NCBI GenBank assembly: GCA_951217055.1
Contig: OX578286.1
Location: forward strand, 15,091,050-15,155,049
Direction of reading: 5' to 3'
Length of the DNA: 64,000 nucleotides
From: Gerris lacustris
Taxonomy: Eukaryota > Arthropoda > Insecta > Hemiptera > Gerridae
Below the pieces are notes generated by a model. The model made no database searches. It was not told the origin of the DNA and saw only the letters and a program-made list of their open reading frames with translations. Below, one piece after another: positions 58,401 to 64,000 of this stretch; within the stretch, counting starts at the first letter, position 1, and every line of letters starts with the position of its first letter. A program made the position numbers and the translations under genes.

Positions 58401-61400
58401 CAAACTTTGTTATGCTACACAAATAATATCAATATAGTAATAAGTCAAAGGGAACTAAAAATACCTGAGCATTATCAGCACAGCTATCGTCTATGTTCTG
58501 CTCATGATTGTCTTCAACTTCACACAGGAATCTAACAACAGGCTGACCTATAAATTAAAATAAAAAACATGCATAATTAATCACAGGAATATTTTACAGA
58601 AATATCCATGAATTTAAAGTTGTCATTTTACATAATATACAATATTAACTCTAATTTTGACTTAAGACTCTGAGACAATAACTGGTGATAATGTGGGGCA
58701 CATCATGGGTGATACCAGGCTATAATCATCAACTAACTAAGTGTCAACTTTTTTTTTTGCTTATTAACCGTCAGCATATGCGCCCCCAGCAATTTTAAAT
58801 CTGGTGCCGCAGCTTTAATGACAAAGGGGATGCTGACCACTGGTCTAAGATATAATAGCCTAGGAGAGTCAAGATTTTACTTTTCAAACACCTCAATTTT
58901 AACAGAACACTAAACCTCATGACATATCAGTATTGGTGGTTAGCGTTTATCTAGATGGAAAACATTAACAAATTAATTTCAAATTCTTTAAAATTTTATG
59001 GTTCTAAAGTAATAATATTATATTTTTAGATTTTAAAATAGTCTGTTTTAGTATAGTCTTTCTTTACTTATTATTTTCTGTTTCTGTGATGCTCCTCTTC
59101 ATGCTCAATTTCTTAGATAACAGAACATCTGCCAAACTCTACAAATGTCTTGCTGCCAATTGTGAAAGACTATTAAGACTCAACAATATAATTTTTAATT
59201 GTTAACCACTTCATTTCGACAGAAAACAATACCGCATGACAAACGTGTATTGCTGGATATGAGTATCTCATTTTTATACACTGGCTAAGTTAACCAAACA
59301 TTCAACCATCTGATTAATATAACTATTAAACAAAATAGATTTATTTAAATAGCATATTTATCCTTGTGGAAAATTAGTTTTATGTATAATAATGCATTAT
59401 TTTAATGTAACAAATCATTAATAATCAGAATCTCTAGTGCAGTTTAAGGTGGTTATGGTTAGGCATTAAATATATTAACAGGATGGGATGAAAGTCCATA
59501 GACAAATGGTGTTGGGTTAACTGACATGGATCTTGGTTACTTCTGACAAATAATTACTGAGAAGGGGATAAGAAGATCCCAAGAAAAATTAATGCTAGGA
59601 ACTATTTGTCTCAATGCTCATTAAAGATTGAGGACAAACTAAGAGGTTGCAAAGCTGCATGGAAAGTCGGATATCAAAACAGAGATAAAAGTGGGAAGAT
59701 GGCTCGGCAACATGCAAAAATGCCAGTGGAGAGAAGTCCTAGAAAGCTGTTCTATGAAAAACCAGAAGGCAGAAGAACTTGTGGCCAGCTAAGGAAGAGA
59801 TAGGAGGAGGATCTTAAACCATTAAGAATCCGTGGTAGGCACTGTTGAGCTCATGACAGAGATGAATGGAGAGAAGTTATAGAGCAGCATGTTCAAGTCC
59901 AATTCTGACATTGAATGGCTACCTGGATTTCCACGTCAGTCATCAAAGAAGTTGGGAACTTCCCTTCTATTCTTCCAGCAATATAGGTTGCAATCAATCA
60001 ATGACGATCCTATGGGCAGACTAAAGGTTTATTGACCATTGGATAAGCCAGCAAGGCTGGTGATCTTGGTAGCAACATTAGTTTTTATCTCTGAGGCTGC
60101 GGCCACACCGAAGCTACCTCGCTTGGAGCCTAGTGGCTTGGCGAGACGCCAGGCCACTAGGCGCCTGGATTGATAGCGGCCACACTGGAGCTATCTTGCT
60201 TGGAGCCTAGTGGCTTGGCGAGTCACCAGGCGTGTAATCCATGTGAACCAACCTTCTAGAACATACGAGACCGGCCACACCATGCGCTTGGTTACTAGGC
60301 GAGTTACCAAGCGAGTCACTAGACGAACAGTCCATTCTGTTCTACATGGCGACTCACCAAGCCACTAGGCTCAAACCGAGGTAGCTCCGGTGTGGCCGTA
60401 GCCTGAGAGCACTTCAAGACCCCAGTACCAAGGAAACATATGTTTTGTCAACCACCTAAAGAAAAACAATCACAGAAGCTTGGAGTTAGATTCATCCATG
60501 CTGTGAGAATAAGGAGCTCATATTACTTTGGACTTGCAAGGGATGTTTCAAACATAGTGTAATATATTCCTGAAATATATAGAATGTCAAGTTATTATTT
60601 TTATTAACTGTTTTTTTAAGGGATGAGGAGAGTAACAGTCTAAAGAAGAACATTCCGCATACCTTCTTTAGAGTGTTACTCCCTTCAGTTCTTTTATAAG
60701 GGTAGTAACAGTCTAAAGAAGAACATTCCACATATCTTCTTTAGATTGTTACTCCCTTCAGTTCTTTTATAAGGGGAGTTACAGTCTAAAGAAGTGCCGC
60801 CTTAAAATTTTACTGAACAAACCCTACAAGCAAAATATATCAATATTAAATGGTCAACCGCCAACTTTACTAAAACCATAATTTTTACCTAGGGTTAGCC
60901 AAGCCCTCTTACATTCACCAATGATAATATCCAATTATAATTATCTAATTAATAATCTTAACTATTGGGATATGGACTGTGAATTAAATAGAAATTGAGA
61001 ATGTCATGAATCAGTCAAAAATAAATAAAATTTTTGGGATTGACCAGTAAATAAAAAAAACAAAGTGTAAATCAAAAATTTTGAATGTTACTTTTGACTG
61101 ATTTTACCAATCCTCAATTTTATATTATATAATATTACATGTCAGGATAAATATCAGATTTAATAATAATGATGTTATATCACAATTTTCTTTAAAACAA
61201 ATGCTTTTTGAGTAAAACTAAAGTTCGAATGTTAACTTTATGATAAGAAATTATTGATACAAAAGACATTAGTAATATGATGTAACTAAAATATTTCGTA
61301 ATCGATTTTGTTTTAATTTATGATCAAATGAATTTAAACAGATTTAGAATTATAATCAATTACATATTTAAACTTTTAAGCAATGAAAATAGTATTGATT

Positions 61401-62042
61401 TTGTAAGTAGTAGTTCAAAGTAAAGATTTACCGGTTAGATATTAAAATTAAAGATAAAATTAAGATACTGAACAGAAAAACAATTTCAAATCAACTTTCA
61501 AGATAAAAAAAGACATTAATCATAATTTCTTAATAAATTATAAAGTATTTTTAAATTGTGGAAATGAAATTAGATATAATGTACATTTAATAAGAGAAAT
61601 GTTCAATACCTGAAACTAATTTTAAACAGTTAAGATGTGTGAATCATCTGATAATTATTTATACTATTTATGTATCTATATAAATAATCTTAACAAAGAT
61701 GATTGTTATATTGATAATAAATTAAACTTTTGAGAAAATAAAAAAGTAATAGGGAAAAAGAATGAAAAGTTAAAAAGAGGTAAGTTCTAGAGTTGAATGG
61801 AAGGAAGATCAATACCATCTTCATCAGTTTATCTCTTTTATGTTGCTTTTAACAAAATTACCTTCTCCATTGTCCGAAGTTAAGATCGAAGTGTCTTGAT
61901 ATACTAGAAGTGTTTTTGAAACAATATTACTAGCATCTGTAAGCTCTACTTGAAGTCCGTTGACGCTGTTTGCCGAATCGGAACAATTCGAACCAATCAC
62001 TAAAGGAAGTGTAAAGATATTGTCAGCGTTAAACTCCTCCAT
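39214..62042 (-). CDS. Poly-C2H2 zinc-finger protein, 14 coding exons, 716 aa
   Basis: Join on the minus strand of 62042-61862, 58547-58465, 57463-57155, 55636-55600, 53684-53539, 51606-51395, 51339-51280, 50239-50035, 49780-49629, 45725-45493, 44225-44007, 42451-42377, 40700-40578 and 39329-39214. The total is 2151 nt; every junction has GT/AG borders and matching phase. Residues 1-165 are acidic/Ser-rich and probably disordered. Complete C2H2 fingers (first Cys to last His): 168-189, 233-253, 344-366, 380-401, 410-430, 437-458, 475-496, 504-524, 532-552, 560-581, 590-610. A CxxC at 330-333 looks like a finger lacking its histidines. A TGE-P linker joins fingers 8 and 9. The tail (613-716) is acidic, then Gly-rich. 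It is most likely a nuclear DNA-binding regulator; the fingers with C-x2-C-[STP]-F cores resemble those of poly-ZF factors such as CTCF or ZFP64, but I cannot assign orthology. Fingers 2, 5 and 9 are each split by an intron, which strongly supports the splicing model. Confidence 0.88.
39560..39950 (+). repeat. Dispersed repeat with (gtct)n head
   Basis: 'ttccgtgtctgtctgtctgt' then 'gtggggtatcaaatgaaagg'; a related piece is at 47700-47890 ('gggtatcaaatgaaagggtt'). Ends beside a poly-C run at about 39940-39958. Inside intron 13 of the zinc-finger gene. Confidence 0.5.
40016..40371. mobile_element. Foldback element in zinc-finger intron 13
   Basis: Arms of about 130 bp: 'taaggctctccgccctttga' ... 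'agtacaggcttcatt' pair with the complement ending 'cggtagagcctta'. Loop about 80 bp. Confidence 0.75.
40578..40700 (-). CDS. Zinc-finger gene, coding exon 13
   Basis: 123 nt, phase 1 at both ends. Encodes an acidic stretch (KVKKEESSRMEVEDEESSSQ) and TGGITIPAE. VKKEE could be a SUMO site (psi-K-x-E: VKKE). Acceptor 'ttatgtttcag', donor GAAG|gtagag. A hAT-like element end lies 50 bp upstream of the acceptor, in the branch-point region. Confidence 0.78.
40751..41029. mobile_element. hAT-like element 50 bp from zinc-finger exon 13
   Basis: Ends 'cagtggcatagctagggc' and 'gttacgccacag', with G/C-rich interior ends (gggggcccccc). The ends match the 23662-24839 element in type. No clear TSD. Confidence 0.65.
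41218..41568 (+). repeat. Dispersed repeat S, copy 3
   Basis: Same ends and order as 18730-19087, with a 'gacagagagacagacagaca' tail. The flanking 41041-41160 also matches 18560-18690, so the repeat unit is longer than its inverted ends. Confidence 0.65.
42377..42451 (-). CDS. Zinc-finger gene, coding exon 12
   Basis: 75 nt, phase 1 at both ends and so skippable in frame. Encodes a charged segment ending SSMFPSSK. Acceptor is a long T tract plus cag, donor AAGA|gtaagt. No domain. Confidence 0.75.
42513..42707. mobile_element. hAT-type MITE with perfect TSD CAATTTTC
   Basis: Ends 'ggtactcttatagaaaaggg' and 'cccttttctataaaagtgcc'; duplications at 42505-42512 and 42708-42715. 195 bp, in zinc-finger intron 11, 61 bp upstream of the acceptor of exon 12. 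Confidence 0.88.
42731..42996. mobile_element. hAT-type MITE family H, TSD GAAATAAT
   Basis: Ends 'ggcacttctttagattgtta' and 'gtaacaatctgaagaagtact'-type; perfect duplications at 42723-42730 and 42997-43004. Only 15 bp separate its left TSD and the neighbouring MITE's end. Confidence 0.88.
43005..44006. other. Zinc-finger intron 11, remainder
   Basis: AT-rich; 43780-43980 is a minus-oriented piece of repeat R1 close to the exon 11 donor. Nothing else seen. Confidence 0.45.
44007..44225 (-). CDS. Zinc-finger gene, coding exon 11 (rest of finger 9, fingers 10 and 11)
   Basis: 219 nt, phase 1 in and phase 1 out. RDHNTMRRHRMRH completes finger 9; fingers 10 (YSCKHCQF..., 560-581) and 11 (FECPDCSF..., 590-610) follow. 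Acceptor 'ttttatgtttag', donor AGAG|gtatgt. Confidence 0.92.
44840..45300 (+). repeat. Dispersed repeat Q, copy 3 (zinc-finger intron 10)
   Basis: Shares 'tttagcgatctttatcactt', 'gcttgggcggataacgtt' region and 'gggcattggtaaaatgaaca' with copies at 3930 and 8105. Just downstream, 45390-45460 has four 'aaggaactttataa/cgttcc' short repeats. Confidence 0.6.
45493..45725 (-). CDS. Zinc-finger gene, coding exon 10 (fingers 7 and 8, start of 9)
   Basis: 233 nt, phase 2 in and phase 1 out. A lysine run (SEKMKKKKKVEE, possible NLS) precedes finger 7 (475-496) and finger 8 (504-524), then the linker HTGETPF and the cysteines of finger 9. Acceptor 'taatttgtccag', donor ACAC|gtatgt. Confidence 0.9.
45950..46505. 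mobile_element. Composite foldback family M, copy C (zinc-finger intron 9)
   Basis: IR1 'atattttatcaccagtaggg' pairs with 'ccctactggagataaaatat'; IR2 'atgtaccttgggagtaaagt' pairs with 'ctttactccctaggtgcata'. Same plan as copies A and B, but the core motif is gggagtaaa instead of gcagcaaaa at all four sites. Confidence 0.65.
46506..49265. other. Zinc-finger intron 9, middle
   Basis: No exon seen. 47640-47890 is a repeat with 'aatatggtggacagcacaag'-type text. 48550-49100 has recurring 'ccaaagta/tcaaagtagagtcaaag' blocks and is probably an old element. Short frames lack support. Confidence 0.4.
49266..49456. mobile_element. hAT-type MITE family H, TSD TAATTTAA
   Basis: 191 bp; ends 'ggcacttttttagattgtta' and 'taacaatctaaagaagtacc'; perfect duplications 49258-49265 and 49457-49464. 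Zinc-finger intron 9. Confidence 0.9.
49629..49780 (-). CDS. Zinc-finger gene, coding exon 9 (rest of finger 5, finger 6)
   Basis: 152 nt, phase 0 in and phase 2 out. It completes finger 5 (VCTFKSVSRLELRRHFKNH) and holds finger 6 (C437 to H458). The donor CTGA|gtaaga overlaps a stop: unspliced reading gives GAG TAA, so retention of the 3.9-kb intron 9 or an intronic poly(A) site would give a 462-aa protein without fingers 7-11. Confidence 0.87.
50035..50239 (-). CDS. Zinc-finger gene, coding exon 8 (fingers 3 and 4, start of 5)
   Basis: 205 nt, phase 2 in and phase 0 out. Finger 3 is C-x4-C-x12-H-x3-H (residues 344-366), finger 4 is C-x2-C-x12-H-x4-H (380-401), and the exon ends with the first Cys of finger 5 (FNCS|). 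Acceptor 'ttgactgttcag', donor TCC|gtaagt. Confidence 0.9.
50766..50824 (+). pseudogene. Decayed inverted copy of zinc-finger exon 7
   Basis: Starts 'gtccaggagatggcatgc' and continues in parallel with exon 7 to its donor, which here is 'tgtataggta' rather than gtgtaagta. One inserted base shifts the frame after ACKK. It is opposite in orientation to the gene, so it cannot be used as an exon in the normal transcript. Confidence 0.82.
50766..51337. repeat. Inverted duplication containing zinc-finger exon 7
   Basis: Arms 50766-51034 and 51069-51337 (about 269 nt each, close to 88% identical by eye) with a 34-nt loop. The right arm holds nearly all of exon 7 (51280-51339), its donor and following intron. 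The left arm holds an antisense copy of the exon with substitutions and an extra base in the AAAAAA run. Confidence 0.88.
51280..51339 (-). CDS. Zinc-finger gene, 60-nt exon 7, frame-neutral
   Basis: Encodes NIVQEMACKKCLTNFKLELR; phase 2 in and phase 2 out, so skipping it keeps the frame. It holds a CxxC without partner histidines. Acceptor 'cttgtcatttcag', donor CGTGT|gtaagt. Almost the whole exon lies in one arm of a 270-bp inverted repeat whose other arm (from 50766) carries a decayed antisense copy of the same exon. Confidence 0.78.
51395..51606 (-). CDS. Zinc-finger gene, coding exon 6
   Basis: 212 nt, phase 0 in and phase 2 out. Acceptor 'ttgttttttcag', donor TTTTAA|gtaagt. The first codon supplies the last His of finger 2, followed by a basic Gly/Lys stretch (HPKGKGGGKVNGKAPKR, a possible nuclear localisation signal) and an acidic linker. 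The next intron is only 55 nt. Confidence 0.85.
51826..52395. mobile_element. hAT family H element split by another MITE
   Basis: Left end 'tttattactcctgttata' and right end 'gggagtaacaatctaaagaa' are family H ends; the block 51934-52235 interrupts it. Left terminus decayed; TSD not clear. Zinc-finger intron 5. Confidence 0.55.
51934..52235. mobile_element. Foldback MITE nested in a family H element
   Basis: TIRs 'taaagcggacttcacacggt' and 'accgtgtgaggtctgctta'; internally 'gtcaatatattgac' palindromes recur, and a second TIR-like end 'taagcggacctcacacggtc' lies at 52159. Perhaps two tandem ends. Confidence 0.75.
52762..52940. mobile_element. Foldback MITE (zinc-finger intron 5)
   Basis: TIRs 'ctctcccacaacagtgcggg' and 'cccgcactggtgtaggagag'; inner palindrome 'gcgggatatgagcctgttc' with its complement. 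179 bp. Confidence 0.75.
53243..53460. mobile_element. hAT-type MITE family H, TSD GTTTACCT
   Basis: 218 bp; ends 'ggcacttctttagattgtta' and 'taaaaatctaaagaattacc'; perfect duplications 53235-53242 and 53461-53468. It ends 70 bp downstream of the exon 5 donor. Confidence 0.9.
53539..53684 (-). CDS. Zinc-finger gene, coding exon 5 (most of finger 2)
   Basis: 146 nt, phase 1 in and phase 0 out; donor AAT|gtaagt. The acceptor 'atgtttgaag' is weak in pyrimidines but gives the only frame that fits. It encodes GDCDVDLDDIKREKVEEEKS, then C-GK-C-x12-H-MSN; the last zinc-binding His is the first codon of exon 6. Confidence 0.82.
54563..55148. repeat. 24-bp minisatellite with 120-bp higher-order repeat
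   Basis: About 24 units of 'gaagctgaggtgtttgaact' + 'cagg'. Units differ at fixed positions, and a five-unit block repeats exactly (54781-54840 equals 54901-54960). Because 24 is a multiple of 3, both strands stay open: + gives an 8-residue repeat (EAEVFELR type), - gives a Ser/Thr/Asn repeat. No splice sites or start support expression; it lies in zinc-finger intron 4. Confidence 0.9.
55396..55484. repeat. Poly-T followed by (TA)n microsatellite
   Basis: Pure T run then about 33 TA units, 116 bp from zinc-finger exon 4. Likely length-polymorphic and prone to cruciform or melting. Confidence 0.95.
55600..55636 (-). CDS. Zinc-finger gene, micro-exon 4
   Basis: 37 nt encoding NNTQKDGMVILK plus one base; phase 0 in and phase 1 out. 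Acceptor 'gaattttcag', donor AAAAG|gtactt. It is short, so support comes from its phases bridging exons 3 and 5. Skipping it would break the frame. Confidence 0.65.
56350..57128. mobile_element. Pogo/Tigger-like nonautonomous element, 779 bp
   Basis: Ends 'cagtagagtctcgcttatcc' and complement of 'agtagagtctcgctaatccg', both flanked by TA (56348-56349 and 57129-57130). A second copy of the end motif ('gattccgtttaatccggta') lies just inside the right TIR. The 88-codon minus frame inside (56562-56828) shows no DDE motif. It lies 26 bp from the exon 3 donor. Confidence 0.78.
57155..57463 (-). CDS. Zinc-finger gene, coding exon 3 (finger 1)
   Basis: 103 codons, phase 0 at both ends. Acceptor 'ttctttttcag', donor ATT|gtaagt. 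The first 75 residues are rich in Ser/Asp/Val; finger 1 is C-RL-C-x12-H-x4-H at residues 168-189. A pogo-like element begins only 26 bp beyond the donor. Confidence 0.88.
57786..58394. mobile_element. PIF/Harbinger-like nonautonomous element with MADF remnant
   Basis: Ends 'aggggtgttttcatacaatg' and the complement of 'aaggtgtgttttcctacaac', flanked by TTA on both sides (57783-57785, 58395-58397), the Harbinger target. On the + strand around 58018-58150 a frame reads DNRLIEEVHNFPCIYHMKS then TAYRNH, typical of the start of a MADF domain, which accompanies Harbinger transposons. The minus frame at 58312-58124 contains AADEELLMYALDLSKGN, like the start of a Harbinger nuclease; this is weaker. 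Both are fragments. Confidence 0.68.
58465..58547 (-). CDS. Zinc-finger gene, coding exon 2
   Basis: 83 nt, phase 1 in and phase 0 out, encoding QPVVRFLCEVEDNHEQ and flanking acidic residues. Acceptor 'aatttatag', donor CAG|gtattt. No domain. A Harbinger-like element ends about 70 bp into the following intron. Confidence 0.78.
58548..59590. other. Zinc-finger intron 1, part nearest exon 2
   Basis: AT-rich. No exon or element with clear ends was recognised. Confidence 0.4.
59600..59925 (+). pseudogene. 3' end of a LINE reverse-transcriptase ORF, decayed
   Basis: Read across two stops it gives KLFYEKPEGRRTCGQLRKR, stop, EEDLKPLRIRGRHC, stop, AHDRDEWREVIEQH. This matches the recalled C-terminal pattern of insect non-LTR ORF2 proteins (GxRxxGRPxxRW, then EDLxxLxI, then AxDRxxWRxVV). 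Antisense to the zinc-finger gene, in its intron 1. Confidence 0.62.
60094..60404. mobile_element. GC-rich foldback MITE
   Basis: TIRs 'aggctgcggccacaccgaag' and 'gtgtggccgtagcct'; the interior is made of repeated 'gcctagtggcttggcgag' / 'ccactaggc' motifs, partly palindromic. Much more GC-rich than its surroundings. 311 bp; TSD not clear. Confidence 0.8.
60617..60798. mobile_element. Family H hAT MITE, rearranged copy
   Basis: Three successive 'ggggagtaacagtctaaaga' / 'tctttagattgttactccct' units, ending 'tctaaagaagtgcc' at 60798. The left terminus is lost; it looks like a multimer of MITE ends. Confidence 0.65.
60799..61861. other. Zinc-finger intron 1, part nearest exon 1
   Basis: Very AT-rich, no recognisable feature. 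Confidence 0.4.
61862..62042 (-). CDS. Zinc-finger gene, coding exon 1 (start)
   Basis: 60 codons plus one base (MEEFNADNIFTLPLVIGSNC...). An in-frame TAA ends two codons before the ATG (62046-62048), so this is the first Met. The context ACCGATGG is favourable. The donor GAAG|gtaatt begins at 61861 and leaves phase 1. The encoded segment is acidic and Ser/Asp-rich with no domain. Confidence 0.8.
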
Positions 62043-62275
62043 CGGTTAGATAAATCTAGTTAATTAACTCGCTATCATAACTTTAACATTGCAATAAGAA
62101 TCATTTCCAAGGATATAAGCACGCGTTTACAACTTTCAATAACATGGAATACGACCGAGCAAAACTTGTTTACCGTGAAAACTTCGAACGTTCAGACATT
62201 TTTTTAAAGTCGATTCTTTTTCAGTTTTTTTATGTCACTTTCGACTATTCAGATAACATTTAATGTAACCTTCCT
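62043..62275 (-). promoter_or_regulatory. Probable 5' UTR/promoter interval of the zinc-finger gene
   Basis: The 233 bp between the start codon and the upstream element. No TATA or initiator stands out. The true transcription start may lie here or within the element beyond. Confidence 0.35.
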
Positions 62276-62559
62276 CCTGCACTAGGAGACGGTGCTGAGC
62301 GGAATATCAAGGGAACTGTGACGTCATTCCCGAAGCAAGAGGTGAGTGATCCTAGCGGACAAATGTGGTACTTAAATCTGTTATTTAATTCCTAAACTGC
62401 CACGGACCAACTAAATTTTTATAATATATAAGAAGTCTAATCATATGTAAATACAACTTAAAAAAGTCTAACACTCTATAAAAAGTAAATAAACATAAAG
62501 AATAAGGAAGATTCTAAACTCTAAAGTTACTTTGGTTAACGTAACGCTATTAGTTAAAA

Positions 62560-62950
62560 TGCTAATTTTAATTTGGGGAGGATACCCCCCAAAAACTCTG
62601 AATAACGTGAAAAAAATTATTTCTCGAAAACCGTTCCGACGATTTTGATTTAAAAAAATCTAAAATATAGTCCAATTAAATACGAATCTTTCGATATAAG
62701 CCGTTTTTTCGGGAAAAATCTATTTCCTTAGAAAATGGCTTAAAACGCAGATGGAGGGATCCCGGGTTCGATTCCCCGCCCGGGAGAAGTTATTTTTATT
62801 GTAAATTTTGATGAAATGTTCGGTAATAATTAAATTTACTAACGAAAACTAACAAATGGGAGGAGCTAAGTAAATATGAACTCGTATATGAGAAAGTTTG
62901 TCTGCGTTGTCTCGGACCGATTTCTTTTATTTTTACTTCCTACCAGAGAA
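62560..62950 (+). mobile_element. SINE-like repeat with tRNA-type B box, + copy
   Basis: R1 segment ('aaaccgttccgacgattttg'), then 'cccgggttcgattccccg' (62762-62779), then the same body and 'ctcggaccgattt' end as the minus copy at 30420. Confidence 0.65.
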
Positions 62951-63225
62951 AGTTATGCAATAAAATATTAATACATATTAAGAAGATAGTTTATAATTAA
63001 ATCACATAGGAAGGCAAGGCAGTTAAAATTTTTAAATTAAACGAAAATTGAAGTATAATTCTTAATAAGAAGATTGAAATAGAGATTAAGAAATACTATA
63101 GATATAGTACATTTTTCCACCAGAGTCGCTTATCGCGAATCACAAAGATGAACTCACCTTGTGGCAGTTTAAGGAACTAAATGACAGATGTCAAATGTAA
63201 GTACGACATTTGTCCGCTAGAATCA

Positions 63226-63517
63226 AGGATCTTATATAAAGGGGATAGAGGGTTGAGGCAAAAAAGTGACCCCATGAAGATATGTAAAATATTAGCTCCA
63301 ATGGGACAAATTACCTTCCTCTTGGTTATAGGTTTCCAAGAATTTGTTTATAAGTGTCAGGTTATAACCTGTTAAAAAAGGTAATTTGTCCCAGTTCAAA
63401 GGTCGTATAGCATGCGCAGTATGATTTTTTCTCCAATTTCTCTTACCTTCATGGGGTCACTTTTTTGCCTTAAACCCCTTCTTAACATTACATCCGCTTT
63501 ATATAAGATCCTTGGCT
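63226..63517. mobile_element. hAT-type foldback MITE, perfect 18-bp TIR and 8-bp TSD
   Basis: Starts 'caaggatcttatataaag' and ends with its exact complement; flanked by GCTAGAAT on both sides. The empty-site sequence can be read from the host element's other TIR (cctagcgg...). Arms extend over 100 bp, including 'ggggtcacttttttgcct'. Confidence 0.9.
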
Positions 63518-63600
63518 AGAATCGCTCACCTCTTGCCTCGGGAATGACGTCACAGTTCCCTTGGATATTCCGCTCAGCACCGTCTCCTCTTGCACTAAAC

Positions 63601-64000
63601 AATTGGTCTAAATAAAGATTTATGAATGTTAAAATTTAATTTTAACGATAGGGGCTTTCATTTGAAGTGGACCGTTTATTAAACAATAGCGGGGTCGTAT
63701 TTTTATTTAACGATTTATTTTTAACGCCGTTAATTGCCATTAATATTAACATTAACGGCGTTAATTTTGGCTATTAAGGCAGTTAATTTCCGTGAAGTGC
63801 CCCCGATAATTTTCTTTTTACAGAAAAAAATTAAGAACGTTATTGTAATAAACGACATTTTAAACTACTTAATATTAATATTAAGTAAGTATTATTATTA
63901 ATTAATAACAGTATATTATCAACAGATAATATTTCTAGTTAAATGAGCAACTTTTATAACGATAATAAATAAAAAAAAAGAAGAAAAAACAAATAATTGG
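63601..64000. other. AT-rich DNA at the window end
   Basis: 'taacgccgttaattgccatt' and 'aatattaacattaacggcgt' (63722-63761) form a short inverted repeat. No gene. Confidence 0.45.

Larger units (their letters stand above)
62276..63600. mobile_element. Long-TIR element upstream of the zinc-finger gene, hosting two insertions
   Basis: TIRs of about 140 bp: 'gagacggtgctgagcggaat' through 'tgacgtcattcccg' and 'gtggcagttta' pair with the right end. Each TIR has a full CRE palindrome TGACGTCA (62319-62326 and 63545-63552). The interior contains a SINE/R1 copy (62560-62950) and a hAT MITE (63226-63517). No transposase. Confidence 0.78.

Overview
The window looks like an AT-rich arthropod nuclear genome, most likely an insect. 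The reasons are intron-rich genes with GT/AG introns from 55 nt to 20 kb, dense foldback and terminal-inverted-repeat (TIR) elements, tRNA-headed SINEs, and repeats carrying the 'caaatttcatcaaaatcgg' plus 'gacagacagaca' signature common in insect repeats. Order-level placement (Hemiptera is my guess) is weak. There is no sign of prokaryotic or organellar DNA.

Two protein genes can be assembled, and they converge tail to tail. (1) A + strand gene with coding exons at 8929-9006, 13887-14672 and 34714-36678 gives an acidic, coiled-coil-rich protein of 942 aa. All its junctions are phase 0 and its second intron is 20 kb. I do not recognise the family. It has a start compatible with N-myristoylation and a KKRVSF protein phosphatase 1 docking motif. 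(2) A - strand gene from 62042 down to 39214 has 14 coding exons with compatible phases throughout. It encodes a 716-aa poly-C2H2 zinc-finger protein with an acidic, Ser-rich N-terminus, eleven complete C2H2 fingers and a low-complexity C-terminus. The stop codons lie about 2.5 kb apart (36678 and 39214).

Nearly everything else is transposon-derived. 1-8900: repeat fragments, a cluster of elements carrying the first coding piece of a probable tyrosine-recombinase gene (1732-3676), and a composite foldback (6496-7211). 9007-13886 (intron 1 of the coiled-coil gene): another recombinase-fragment element, a hAT-like element with an internal 253-bp duplication, and a foldback 75 bp before exon 2. 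14673-34713 (intron 2): a 1.8-kb foldback holding two other foldbacks, tRNA-type SINEs, a hAT element with an 8-bp target-site duplication (TSD), a 65-bp tandem array with a GC-rich core, three other tandem arrays, poly-C/poly-G tracts, and a pogo-like MITE. 36679-39213: a SINE and a hAT-like MITE. The zinc-finger introns hold at least four MITEs with perfect 8-bp TSDs, pogo- and Harbinger-like elements, a 24-bp minisatellite, a LINE tail, and an inverted duplication that includes one of the gene's own exons. 62276-63600, just upstream of the zinc-finger start codon: a long-TIR element with a CRE palindrome in each TIR and a hAT MITE and SINE inserted in it.

Gene models rest on reading frame, splice consensus and domain continuity only. 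Element classification rests on TIR/TSD structure. No transcript or database evidence was available.
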